Assembly: GCF_024585165.1 (NCBI RefSeq)
Contig: NZ_CP029008.1
Location: 1,550,001 to 1,614,000, forward strand
Direction: 5' to 3'
From: Bradyrhizobium sp. WBOS07
GTDB taxonomy: Bacteria; Pseudomonadota; Alphaproteobacteria; Rhizobiales; Xanthobacteraceae
Length of the DNA stretch: 64,000 nucleotides
Below, piece by piece: positions 1 to 8,365 of this stretch (positions are counted from its first letter, which is position 1; each line of letters opens with the position of its first letter). Below the pieces are notes generated by a model. That model was not told the DNA's origin and searched no databases. It saw nothing but the letters and a program-made list of their open reading frames with translations. A program made the translations under genes and the position numbers.

Positions 1-1
1 C

Positions 2-781
2 GCCGAGGCCTGTCGCAAGGCCAAGGTCTGGGGCGTGTTCTCGCTGACCGGCGAGCGCCACGAGGAGCATCCGCACAAGGCGCCCTACAACACCTTGATC
101 CTGATGAACGACAAGGGCGAGATCGTGCAGAAGTACCGCAAGATCATGCCCTGGGTGCCGATCGAGGGCTGGTATCCCGGCAATTGCACCTATGTCTCCG
201 AGGGGCCGAAGGGTCTCAAGGTCAGCCTGATCATCTGCGACGACGGCAATTATCCCGAAATCTGGCGCGACTGCGCCATGAAGGGTGCCGAGCTGATCGT
301 GCGCTGCCAGGGCTACATGTATCCGGCCAAGGAGCAGCAGGTCATGATCTCCAAGGCGATGGCATGGGCCAACAACGTCTATGTGGCGGTTGCCAATGCC
401 GCCGGCTTCGACGGCGTCTATTCCTATTTCGGCCACTCCGCCATCATCGGCTTCGACGGCCGCACGCTCGGCGAATGCGGCGAGGAGGATTACGGCATCC
501 AATACGCCCAGCTGTCGAAACATTTGATCCGCGACGCGCGCCGCAACGGCCAGTCGCAGAACCATCTCTACAAGCTGGTCCACCGCGGCTACACCGGCAT
601 GATCAATTCCGGCGACAGCCCGCGCGGCGTCGCGGCGTGTCCGTACGATTTCTACAAGAACTGGATCAAAGATCCCGAGGGCACGCGCGACATGGTCGAG
701 GCGATGACCCGCGCGACGCCAGGCACCGACGAATGCCCGATCGACGGCATTCCGAACGGCGCGGCGGCCAGCAACTACTGA
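2..781 (+). CDS. amiE: Aliphatic amidase, 5'-truncated by window edge
   Basis: Acylamide amidohydrolase of the nitrilase superfamily, a cytoplasmic enzyme that hydrolyses short aliphatic amides to the acid plus ammonia. The frame is open from base 2, so about 260 C-terminal residues are present and the true start lies upstream; the ATG at 35 is internal. The catalytic Lys (QKYRKIMPW) and the nucleophilic Cys ([14 protein letters not shown]) are present, while the catalytic Glu would be in the missing part. Long blocks such as [19 protein letters not shown] match the Pseudomonas AmiE I remember almost residue for residue. That favours AmiE over the related formamidase AmiF. A composite palindrome follows the stop codon. 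Confidence 0.95.
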   Translation, partial: AEACRKAKVWGVFSLTGERHEEHPHKAPYNTLILMNDKGEIVQKYRKIMPWVPIEGWYPGNCTYVSEGPKGLKVSLIICDDGNYPEIWRDCAMKGAELIVRCQGYMYPAKEQQVMISKAMAWANNVYVAVANAAGFDGVYSYFGHSAIIGFDGRTLGECGEEDYGIQYAQLSKHLIRDARRNGQSQNHLYKLVHRGYTGMINSGDSPRGVAACPYDFYKNWIKDPEGTRDMVEAMTRATPGTDECPIDGIPNGAAASNY

Positions 782-800
782 GCTGTTGCCAGGTCGCGCC

Positions 801-1038
801 TTACCCTCCCCTGGAGGCCGCATTTGAGAGCTTTCCCTGCGGCCATCCTTCGAGACGCCCGCCTTGGCGGGCTCCTCAGGATGAGGGCCGAAGTGCGCGG
901 CGGCAAATTCAAAGAGCGCTGACGCTGATTAGCCTCATCCTGAGGAGGCGCGTAAGCGCCGTCTCGAAGGACGAGGCGTGCGCGCTGGCCGCTGGCACGA
1001 GTCATATGCGATAGCCCTGTCCTCCAGGGGAGGGTAAG
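801..1038. repeat. Nested composite palindromic repeat
   Basis: The outer arms (801-817 and 1021-1038, TTACCCTCCCCTGGAGG and its complement) enclose a second inverted pair at 844-886 and 933-975, built on CATCCTTCGAGACGC...CTCAGGATGAGG. It fills the gap between the convergent amidase and MCE genes, and the MCE stop codon begins directly after the outer arm. The outer arm recurs at 41233-41397. It probably acts as a bidirectional terminator or RNA-stability element, which is inference. Confidence 0.85.
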
Positions 1039-1860
1039 CTAGCGCTTCTGCTCCGTGGGCCTGCGCGGGGGGCGCGGCGGCGCTGGTGTCCCGCTCATCT
1101 TGTTGGCGGCTTCGCTGACATCGAGCAGCGAGCGGCGGATGTCCTCGAGATAACCCGCCGACTTCTTCTTCATGGTGTCGGCAAGCTCGTGCAGCCCCTT
1201 GATCTTCTCGAACAGCTCGTCGGCCTTGCCGTCGACGAAGCCGGGCACCACGCCCTCGATCTTCGTGACCGCCTTGTCGAAGCCCGCGAAGGCGCTGTCG
1301 ACCTTGGCCATGACGGAATCGATCTCGGCGCCCTTGCTGCGCAGGTCGGCGGTGTAATTTTCGAACGTGCTCAGGCCTTCCTTGATTGCGGGGGCATTGC
1401 TGACGATCGCGCGGTCGACGCTGTGCAGGGTTTCGACGATGGTTTCGGCGTCGCTGAGATCGGCGGTCAGGACGGGGACGCCGTCCGAGTCCAGCGGCAC
1501 CGGTGGCGCGGAAGGCGCGCCCCCGATCAGTGAGATCGCAGCGACGCCGGTCAGGCCCTGGAACTCGATGCCCGCCACAGTGTCCTTGCGAATCGGCGCA
1601 GTGTTGTCGAGCATCACCAGCGCCACGATCCGGCGCGGACTCTCCAGCTTGATCGAGCGGATCTGGCCGGCCGGCACGCCGTCGAAATTGACCGGCCCGC
1701 CGCGGCGCAGGCCGCTGGCGGAGCCGCCCTCGAACACCACACGCAACTGGCTGCGGCTCTGGATGGTGCGCCATTTCTGCACGCCGAGAACGCCGCCGAG
1801 CGCCACGGCGATCACCGCCAGCGTCGCCGTTCCGATCACCAGATTGCTCGCACGTGCCAT
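1039..1860 (-). CDS. MCE/MlaD-family protein
   Basis: A 273-residue inner-membrane-anchored protein of the MCE (MlaD) family, which binds lipids in the periplasm for lipid-trafficking ABC systems. Residues about 6-28 form one membrane span and about 38-115 the MCE domain (VNFDGVPAGQIRSIKL, FQGLTGVAAISL). The rest is a long helical, probably coiled-coil tail ending in a Pro/Arg-rich segment (APPRPPRRP). No MlaE permease or MlaF ATPase gene is adjacent; the upstream neighbour is an acyl-CoA ligase separated by a repeat. Its ABC partners must be encoded elsewhere. The family call is firm, the transported lipid unknown. Confidence 0.88.
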   Translation of the reverse strand: MARASNLVIGTATLAVIAVALGGVLGVQKWRTIQSRSQLRVVFEGGSASGLRRGGPVNFDGVPAGQIRSIKLESPRRIVALVMLDNTAPIRKDTVAGIEFQGLTGVAAISLIGGAPSAPPVPLDSDGVPVLTADLSDAETIVETLHSVDRAIVSNAPAIKEGLSTFENYTADLRSKGAEIDSVMAKVDSAFAGFDKAVTKIEGVVPGFVDGKADELFEKIKGLHELADTMKKKSAGYLEDIRRSLLDVSEAANKMSGTPAPPRPPRRPTEQKR

Positions 1861-1915
1861 ACGGGAGAGGTTTTACGGCCAAAGCAGGGAAGTTGGAAGG
1901 AGGCTATAATGGTAC

Positions 1916-2003
1916 GTAGGGCGGGTTAGCGAAGCGTAACCCGCCATGTTCGCCTCATTAGCCCTGCAATTTGGCGGATTACGCTGGCGCTAATCCGCCC
2001 TAC
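1916..2003. repeat. Palindromic repeat, GTAGGGYGGGTTAGCG family
   Basis: Two inverted copies (1916-1945 and 1973-2003) of a unit starting GTAGGGCGGGTTAGCG lie between the ligase and MCE genes, both on the minus strand. The same family is at 14237-14325, and a GTAGGGTGGGCAAAGG variant is at 55301-55393. The second copy ends just before the ligase stop codon, so the pair sits at a transcript end. Confidence 0.85.
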
Positions 2004-2007
2004 AGCC

Positions 2008-4224
2008 TCAATGCCCGGCCGCGCGCCTTGCCGCGGCGTTGTTGAGCACGATCAGGGCATCGACGGCCACGCCGGTCCTGGTGTTGATCAGGAACGGGTT
2101 GACGTCGATCGAGGCGATCCGGTCGCCGGCATCCGCGATCAAATTGGACAGGCCGACCAGCGCCTTCACCGCGGAGGCCTCGTGCAAGGCCGGCTTGCCG
2201 CGATAGCCGCGCATCTTGATGCCGGCCTTGGTACGGCCGATCAGGAACCGCGCCTCGGCCTCGTCCAGCGGCGCGCCGGCGAGCGCGACGTCCTTCATCA
2301 GCTCGATGTCGATGCCCCCGGTGCCGAACAGCACGACAGGCCCCATCTCGGCATCGAGCGAGGCGCCGACCACGAGCTCGAGCTCGGCCTTCACCTGCTG
2401 CGCGATCAGGACGCCGTCGAGCCTCGGCTTGCCTTTCAACTTGCTCACCCGGGCCGTGATATCGGCGAACGCCTTCTTCACCTCGGCCGCGCTGTTCAGG
2501 TTCAACACCACGCCGCCGATGTCGGACTTGTGCAGGATCTCCGCGCTGACGACCTTGGCCACGACCGGAAATCCGATCTGCTTGGCGATCTCTGCGGCTT
2601 CCGTCGCCGTCTGTGCGATCGCCTCCTTCGAGACCGGAATGCCATACGCCTTCAAGAGCTTCTTCGAGGCGACCTCGTCGAGCGCGGCGCCGCTTGCCGA
2701 TTTCAGCGCCTTCTCCAGCACGGTGCGGGCGGCAGGCTTCGAGCTCGAGACAATGTCTGGCACCTCCTTGCGCAGCTTGCCGTAGGCGAGCAGCGACTTG
2801 ATCGCGGTCACCGCCCGGTCCATGCCCTGCATGACCGCAAGATGCGGCAGCGACTTGCGCAGGGATTTGGTGAATTCGGTGAAGCCGATCGACATCGCGC
2901 TGATATAGATCACGGGCTTGCCGCCCTTGCTCGCCATTTCGTCGACGATGCGCAAATTGCGCTCGCGCAGCTCGTGCGGCGCCTTCGGCAGCTCGGCATC
3001 GATGATGACGATGTCGATATCGGGATCGTCGATCATCAGCTTGATCGACTTCATGTAGACGGAGGGATCGACGACCGCGGCAAAGCCGGCATCGAGCGGA
3101 TTGCCGACGATCGAGCCCGGCCCGAGCATCTTCGCCAGCTCCGAGCTGACATGCGGGCTCAGCGGTGCGAACTTCAGGCCTTCTGCGTCGAAGGCGTCGA
3201 TCAGCATGCCGCGCTTGCCGCCCGACAGCGTGACGGCGGCGAGCCGGTCGCCTTTGGGCACGGCCGCGTGGACGAAGCATTCGGTGGTCTCGATCAGCTC
3301 GTCGAGCCCGCCGACCCGGATCACGCCTTCGCGCGTTGCAACCGCGTCGAACGTCTCGATCGAGCCCGCGAGCGCGCCGGTGTGCGCCATCGCGGCGGCA
3401 CGGCCGCCTTCGGAGGTGCCGAGCTTGAGCGCGATCACGGGCTTGCTTGCGGCGCGCGCCGCCTTGCAGGCATCGCGGAACGCCCTGGTGTTGCGCACGC
3501 CTTCGAGGTAGACGACGATCACCTTGATGCTCGGATCCTCGGCGAAATAGCGCATCAGGTCCGGCGTCTCGAGCCCTGCCTCGTTGCCGGTCGTCACCAT
3601 GTAGCCGACGCCGACGCCGCGATCCTCCAGCGCCTGGCGGATCGCCATGACGATCGCGCCCGATTGCCCGGCGATCGCCACCGTGCCCTGTTCCATGGTG
3701 ACGATTCGATCGTCGATGTTGGTGAAGAGCTTTTCGCCGGCACTCAGATTGCCGAGGCAGTTCGGGCCCGTGACCGCAAGTCCCGTCTCGCGCACGGCCG
3801 CCTGCAATTCGGCGGCGAGCTTTTGGCTTTCCTCGTCCTGCAGCTCGCTGAAGCCGGAGGTGACGATCGTGGCCGAGCGCGCGCCGGCCGCCGCGGCGTC
3901 GCGGATCACCTGGACCGCAAAACGCGCCGGCACCAGCACCAGAACGTGATCGGGCTTCTCCGGGAGGCTCGCAAAGTCCTTGTAGCAGGGAACGCCCCAG
4001 ATGGTGTCGCGCTTGGCGTTGACCGGATAGAGGCCGCCCTCGTAGCCGTACTTGACCAGATTGTTCCAGATGCGTTCGGCATAATTGCCAGGCTTGTCGG
4101 TCGCGCCCACCAGCACGATGTTGCGCGGGTGCAGCATCGCGTGGATGCCCTTGACGATGTCGCTGGCATCGGACGACGGAGACCATGGATGGAACGCGGA
4201 CGCAGCGGACACCTGGGCTTCCAT
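2008..4224 (-). CDS. ADP-forming acyl-CoA synthetase (acetate-CoA ligase family)
   Basis: A 738-residue single-chain enzyme of the NDP-forming acyl-CoA ligase family, which makes an acyl-CoA from acid, CoA and ATP through a phosphohistidine, releasing ADP and phosphate. In order: a CoA-binding Rossmann domain (about 25-150, VLVGATDKPGNYAE), succinyl-CoA-ligase-like domains (about 170-480) with the phosphorylated His in AMAHTGALAGS (His281), and an ATP-grasp domain (about 515-735) with HKSDIGGV. There is no GNAT domain, so it is not a Pat-type lysine acetyltransferase. GTGAGG lies a few bases before the ATG. It starts 9 bp after the sortase stop and may share its transcript. The substrate cannot be read from the sequence. 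Confidence 0.92.
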   Translation of the reverse strand: MEAQVSAASAFHPWSPSSDASDIVKGIHAMLHPRNIVLVGATDKPGNYAERIWNNLVKYGYEGGLYPVNAKRDTIWGVPCYKDFASLPEKPDHVLVLVPARFAVQVIRDAAAAGARSATIVTSGFSELQDEESQKLAAELQAAVRETGLAVTGPNCLGNLSAGEKLFTNIDDRIVTMEQGTVAIAGQSGAIVMAIRQALEDRGVGVGYMVTTGNEAGLETPDLMRYFAEDPSIKVIVVYLEGVRNTRAFRDACKAARAASKPVIALKLGTSEGGRAAAMAHTGALAGSIETFDAVATREGVIRVGGLDELIETTECFVHAAVPKGDRLAAVTLSGGKRGMLIDAFDAEGLKFAPLSPHVSSELAKMLGPGSIVGNPLDAGFAAVVDPSVYMKSIKLMIDDPDIDIVIIDAELPKAPHELRERNLRIVDEMASKGGKPVIYISAMSIGFTEFTKSLRKSLPHLAVMQGMDRAVTAIKSLLAYGKLRKEVPDIVSSSKPAARTVLEKALKSASGAALDEVASKKLLKAYGIPVSKEAIAQTATEAAEIAKQIGFPVVAKVVSAEILHKSDIGGVVLNLNSAAEVKKAFADITARVSKLKGKPRLDGVLIAQQVKAELELVVGASLDAEMGPVVLFGTGGIDIELMKDVALAGAPLDEAEARFLIGRTKAGIKMRGYRGKPALHEASAVKALVGLSNLIADAGDRIASIDVNPFLINTRTGVAVDALIVLNNAAARRAAGH

Positions 4225-4233
4225 GCCGTGACC

Positions 4234-4926
4234 TCACCTGTTGTTCTTCTTGGTCGAGCGCCACTCCGTTCTATGGCGAGTCCGTTGGACTGGCAACCAC
4301 GGGGCATGCCGTGTGGTGGAATGAGCGATGCTGCCGCGTGTCGTCGGCGCGGTGGGCGATATGCCGGCTCCGATCAATGTCGCATGCAGGACGTAACGCT
4401 CGGGACCGGGGGCGACCGCGTCGAATGGCCAGCAGGTCGCGAGAACAAGCTCGAAGCCCTGTGTCCTGGCGTCGATGCCCGATGCATCGAAGCGGACCAC
4501 GGCCGAGGAATCCGCGCGATAGCGGAAATGTCCACCGTCGCGACGCGTGACATCGATGATGTCGCCAATGACGACGTTGCGCAGGAAGCGGAAATGAGTG
4601 TCGCGATGGGCGGCATAGACGGCAGTCCCGCGCTCGCCCGCATCGGCTGTGTGCTGGACATGGCCGGGTCCGAAAGCGAGCGCCTGTCCGCTCGCACCTT
4701 GCAGCACGATGGCGCTGGCGCCGATTCGCTTGACCTCGATCCGCGCCACCGGCCAGGTGTCGGCCCAGAACCACGGCTTCACCGCCTGTCCGGTCGCGAT
4801 GCTTCGGTCGAACGCCCGCGCCAGCAGCACCTGCGCGAGCCACGCCTTGGCGTGGATGTAGGCGCCGTCGCCGAACAGGATGAGGCCGATCAGGGCCAGA
4901 ACCAGAGGAGAGATGAGTCGGGGCAT
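4234..4926 (-). CDS. Class GN sortase
   Basis: A 230-residue sortase of the Gram-negative (GN) class, a membrane-tethered transpeptidase that cleaves an LPXT-type signal and joins the substrate to an acceptor. An N-terminal span (residues 5-25) is followed by the sortase barrel, with catalytic His in YAAHRDTHF (His107), nucleophile Cys165 in LATCWPF and Arg177 in PERYVL. The last about 40 residues are basic and outside the core. The start is the ATG at 4926; the longer open frame upstream runs into a palindromic repeat and would add a non-signal-like leader. The VIT/vWA protein encoded just upstream carries the matching signal, as expected for this dedicated class. Confidence 0.92.
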   Translation of the reverse strand: MPRLISPLVLALIGLILFGDGAYIHAKAWLAQVLLARAFDRSIATGQAVKPWFWADTWPVARIEVKRIGASAIVLQGASGQALAFGPGHVQHTADAGERGTAVYAAHRDTHFRFLRNVVIGDIIDVTRRDGGHFRYRADSSAVVRFDASGIDARTQGFELVLATCWPFDAVAPGPERYVLHATLIGAGISPTAPTTRGSIAHSTTRHAPWLPVQRTRHRTEWRSTKKNNR

Positions 4927-4940
4927 TGTTTCTACACTCG

Positions 4941-5016
4941 TCATTGCGAGCGAAGCGAAGCAATCCAGAGACTTTCCGCGGAGGCAGCCTGGATTGCTTC
5001 GCTGCGCTGGCAATGA
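4941..5016. repeat. Palindromic repeat, GTCATTGCGAGCGAAGC family
   Basis: An inverted pair with outer arms GTCATTGCGAGCGAAGCGAA and its near complement, and inner CAATCC/GGATTG arms. It lies between the sortase-substrate and sortase genes. Further copies are at 15306-15390 and 58851-58936, with a half copy at 55410-55441. Confidence 0.88.
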
Positions 5017-5098
5017 CCTTGAGAAAAAGGCGCGCGCGGCCGTTGGTGACGGGACAGGCAGCCGCGCGCGCTAACAGAGGAGTCGGGGGGCTCCTCTC

Positions 5099-7360
5099 TC
5101 AAGCGGCGTTGGTGAGCAAGGGCCGACGCCGGTTGAACACGAACAGGACAAGGGCGAGCACGATCAGGATCAGGCCTGCGATCATTTTCAGCCCGGCCGA
5201 GGTCGCCGTCTTGGGCAGGCGGATCGCATCGGGCGCTGCGGGCGTCGGGCGCCGCGCGGCCGGTGAGGCGGCTGCATCGGCATGGCGCTCGCGCAACTGC
5301 GCCGGGATCTGCGGCCGTTCGCCAAACACCTTCTCGAAATCCCAGCCGGCCGGCAGGTTGATCGGCAATTCGCTGAGCTTGAGCGGCGCGCCTTCGGGGC
5401 GGCTCGGCGTCTTGTCGACGGCGACCAGGCTAGTCAGGCGCGTGACGATCTGATGGTCGAGCGCCAGCGCCAGGATCGCCTTGTCCGCCTCCTCGGGGGC
5501 GAGCTCCCGCATGGCGCGCGCCACTTCGGCGTCGCCGATCTTGCGCCTGGCCCAGAGTTTCGACAGGCCCTTGCCTTCGGCAGCTTGTTGCAGCGGCAGC
5601 GTCACCGACCATGGACGGTCGCCGACCCGTCCCCTGATCTCGAGCGCGCCTGCGAGCTTGTCGAGCTTTGCCGCCAGCACCAGCGGCTCGTCGCGATAGA
5701 CGTCCGGGATGATCGCCGGTGTGACGTCGGCGTTGGCCCCGGAGAATTTCGCGGTGAGGCCGGTCACGGCCGGGTTTTCGAGCTTGGCGAACAGGCCGCG
5801 CATGCGCTCCTCCACCTGCTCGACCGAGCCGATATGGGTGAAAGCGCCGCGGCCGAGCTCGGCGGCGCGGGTCATCAGATAGGTGTTGGGTGCCGACCCG
5901 ATGCCGACCATGAAGACACGCGAGCGACCGCGCATCGCCGTGATCGCTTCGAACAATTGCTGCTCGTTGCCGATTGTGCCGTCGGTCAGGAAAACGACCT
6001 GGCGAACCATGCCGGTGTCGCCGAGCTTGTCGGATAGCGCTGCGCGCATCGCCGGCACCATCTCGGTGCCGCCGCGCGCCTGCAAAGCGCTCACGAACGA
6101 GGTGGCCTCGCCGACATGCGCGGCATCTGCCGGCACGGAAGCGGGAAACAGCACGTCCATGGTGTCGTCGAAGCGAATGACGTTGAAGCGGTCGGTTGGC
6201 TGGAGCCGGGAGAGCGCGTAAGTGAGGCTCGCCTTGGCCTGGACGATCGACGTGCCGCCCATCGACCCCGAATTGTCGATCACGAACACGACCTCGCGTG
6301 GCAGCGGCTTTTTTGTCGCCTGCTCGGTGCCGGGCGGGGTGACGAAGGCGAGCAGATAATCGGCGTCGCCGACGCGTTCGCGGAACAGGCCGACCGATGG
6401 CGCTTTCTCGGCGGCGGGCTTCCAGGTCAGCTCGAAGTCGCGGTCGGCGGGGACGACGCCGTCGGCGAGCGTGACGGTCCGTGTGGTGCTGTCCGGGCTG
6501 TCGATCTTGACGTTATGGTGGTGGCTCTTGACCTCGCCAAGCGCGAAGCCGGCGTTTAGGCGCACCGTGATGCTGGTCGGATTGACCGGCGCAGCCTTGG
6601 CGGGATCCAGCACGGGCGGCGAGATGCGGTCACGATCCGTTACAGGGTCCGACGTCGTCGCGCCCCAGCCCGATCCGTCCTTGCGGAAGTCGACGCTCTG
6701 GACGATCGGCGCCGGATTGTAGCGCGGTCCGACCACTAGCGGCAGGCGGAGCGAATATTCGTTGCCGGATTGATGCACCGGCTCCTGATATTCGATCTGC
6801 ACCAGCACGGTTTCGCCGGGGCCGATATTGGCAACCGAATTGGTGAAGATGTTCGGCCGTTCCTGCTCGGTGAGCGCGGCCCTCTGGCCGGCGCGGCGCG
6901 CCTCTTCGTAGATGACGCGCGCCTGCTGCCGCTCCTTGACGTCTCCCACGATGATGCGATCGCCGACCACCATCTTCAGCGTATCGACGGCCCCGCCGGT
7001 CGCGAGCGGATAGACATAGGTCGCCTCGACCCAATCCTGGGTCGGGTTGCGGAACACCTGAGTGATCCGGGCACGCAAGGTCGGGCCGGAAACCGTGATG
7101 TCGACGTCGATGCCGAGGCGTATCGCTTCCGTGATGGCGTCGCCGTCCTTCAGAAGCAGGCTTCCGGACCTGGCATCGCCGGGCTGGAGCAGGCTGGCCT
7201 GCTCGGTCGTTGCCGACCAACCCGTCCCGAAGCTGACGAGCAGGGCCACGAAGGCCATCAGCATCACCGCGATGCCCTGCGCGAGGAGCAACAATCCGAA
7301 CTTGATCAGTCCTTTCAACAGGGGGTGCTCGTCGTTGGCGGCTGTGTCGTAGGTGTCCAT
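5099..7360 (-). CDS. VIT/vWA sortase-target surface protein (LPKTA anchor)
   Basis: A 753-residue exported protein matching the group called marine proteobacterial sortase target proteins. Residues 20-48 form an N-terminal hydrophobic segment. A VIT domain (about 65-195) contains VEATYVYPL and YEEARRAGQRAALTEQERPN. A von Willebrand A domain (about 355-530) has an intact MIDAS motif DNSGS (362-366) and FLTDGTIGNE. The C-terminus is a sorting signal: LPKTA at 715-719, a hydrophobic span (about 725-743) and NRRR. The ATG at 7360 is preceded by GGGAGC, and the extra upstream frame lacks export features. The role is unknown; vWA/VIT proteins usually mediate adhesion or protein contacts. Confidence 0.93.
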   Translation of the reverse strand: MDTYDTAANDEHPLLKGLIKFGLLLLAQGIAVMLMAFVALLVSFGTGWSATTEQASLLQPGDARSGSLLLKDGDAITEAIRLGIDVDITVSGPTLRARITQVFRNPTQDWVEATYVYPLATGGAVDTLKMVVGDRIIVGDVKERQQARVIYEEARRAGQRAALTEQERPNIFTNSVANIGPGETVLVQIEYQEPVHQSGNEYSLRLPLVVGPRYNPAPIVQSVDFRKDGSGWGATTSDPVTDRDRISPPVLDPAKAAPVNPTSITVRLNAGFALGEVKSHHHNVKIDSPDSTTRTVTLADGVVPADRDFELTWKPAAEKAPSVGLFRERVGDADYLLAFVTPPGTEQATKKPLPREVVFVIDNSGSMGGTSIVQAKASLTYALSRLQPTDRFNVIRFDDTMDVLFPASVPADAAHVGEATSFVSALQARGGTEMVPAMRAALSDKLGDTGMVRQVVFLTDGTIGNEQQLFEAITAMRGRSRVFMVGIGSAPNTYLMTRAAELGRGAFTHIGSVEQVEERMRGLFAKLENPAVTGLTAKFSGANADVTPAIIPDVYRDEPLVLAAKLDKLAGALEIRGRVGDRPWSVTLPLQQAAEGKGLSKLWARRKIGDAEVARAMRELAPEEADKAILALALDHQIVTRLTSLVAVDKTPSRPEGAPLKLSELPINLPAGWDFEKVFGERPQIPAQLRERHADAAASPAARRPTPAAPDAIRLPKTATSAGLKMIAGLILIVLALVLFVFNRRRPLLTNAA

Positions 7361-7547
7361 TTGGCCTGCTCCCGAAAAAGCGTTTGCTGGCTCCGAGCAT
7401 TCGCCGGGAGCGGCCGCTTTCGCGAGCAGAATGATCGGCAATGTTCCGCCACGGCCGGCCGGGTGCGCCGTGGCCGGGGCGGCCATGTGCGGTTTTGTGC
7501 TGGTTTGTCCGGCCTGCTAGAGTGGCCGTGCTGGAGCAGGGCTAACG

Positions 7548-8318
7548 ATGCAGATGCAGGACAAGGTTTCCGACAAGCAGCTTTCGGACGAACAGAGCCG
7601 CGAGATCGCGGAGACCATCCGCGAGGAGCTCGCGCGGCGCCGGATGTCCCGGCAGGCGCTGGCCGAGCAGGCCAAGCTCAGCCTCTCGACGCTGGAGAAG
7701 GTGCTCGGCGGACGACGCCCATTCACGCTGGCGACCACGGTCCGGCTGGAGCAGGCACTGGGGGTTTCCTTACGCAAAGGTCCCGTCGTGCCGGCGCCTC
7801 AGGCCGCCAACGATGTCGCTCCCGACAGCCTCGGCTCCTATGCGCATCGCGCCGTGACCTGGCTCGAAGACGTCTACATCACGTTGCGGCCGTCCTTTGG
7901 CGACAAGGACGCGATTTTTGCCTACCGCACCGAGATCGTGTGGGAGCCGAAAGTCTCTTCGCTGGTCTTCCGCGAGGGCGATCGAACCGATGCCGCCTAC
8001 GAGCATACCGGCGAGGTCGCCGTCCCCCATCAGTCCGGCTTCATCTACCTCGTCATCATCAAGCACGGCCAGCACCGCGTGATCACGGTGTCGCGGCCGA
8101 CGGTGTCCGGCGAGATGTACGGCATCATCTCGACGCTCCGTGCAGGGCCTGGTTCGCAGCTCACGCCGATCGCGGCACCGATCGCCTACGTGCCGCTCAG
8201 AAACGTCCCGCAGCCATCCCTGGGGCGGGTTGCGTCTGGCGATGCCAATCACGCCCTGTATCGAAAGCATCTGCGCCGCACGGTGGAAGAGCCTTTTGCG
8301 CTGTTCTTGACGCAATAA
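7548..8318 (+). CDS. XRE-family transcriptional regulator
   Basis: A 256-residue DNA-binding protein. Residues about 18-75 form a Cro/C1-type helix-turn-helix (RRRMSRQALAEQAKLSLSTL, then EKVLGGRRPFT). The C-terminal about 170 residues form an unassigned domain that could sense a ligand (ITLRPSFGDKDAIFAYRTEI...HQSGFIYLVIIKHGQHRVI). It diverges from the sortase-substrate gene across a 187 bp gap, which makes control of the sortase system its most likely job, by inference from position. It converges with the downstream acyl-CoA ligase gene. Confidence 0.85.
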   Translation: MQMQDKVSDKQLSDEQSREIAETIREELARRRMSRQALAEQAKLSLSTLEKVLGGRRPFTLATTVRLEQALGVSLRKGPVVPAPQAANDVAPDSLGSYAHRAVTWLEDVYITLRPSFGDKDAIFAYRTEIVWEPKVSSLVFREGDRTDAAYEHTGEVAVPHQSGFIYLVIIKHGQHRVITVSRPTVSGEMYGIISTLRAGPGSQLTPIAAPIAYVPLRNVPQPSLGRVASGDANHALYRKHLRRTVEEPFALFLTQ

Positions 8319-8365
8319 TCCGCGATCGACGGGCCGGCACGCCGAAAAACAAAAGGACGCTGTGG

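Noticed and set aside
4926..5013. Longer N-terminus for the sortase
   Set aside because: The extra residues are encoded by the palindromic repeat and precede a normal membrane-anchor start at 4926.
2011..5016. A 1001-codon plus-strand open frame
   Set aside because: It runs antisense through the ADP-forming ligase and sortase genes. Its product is Arg/Asp/His-rich with no domain, as expected for a shadow frame in high-GC DNA.
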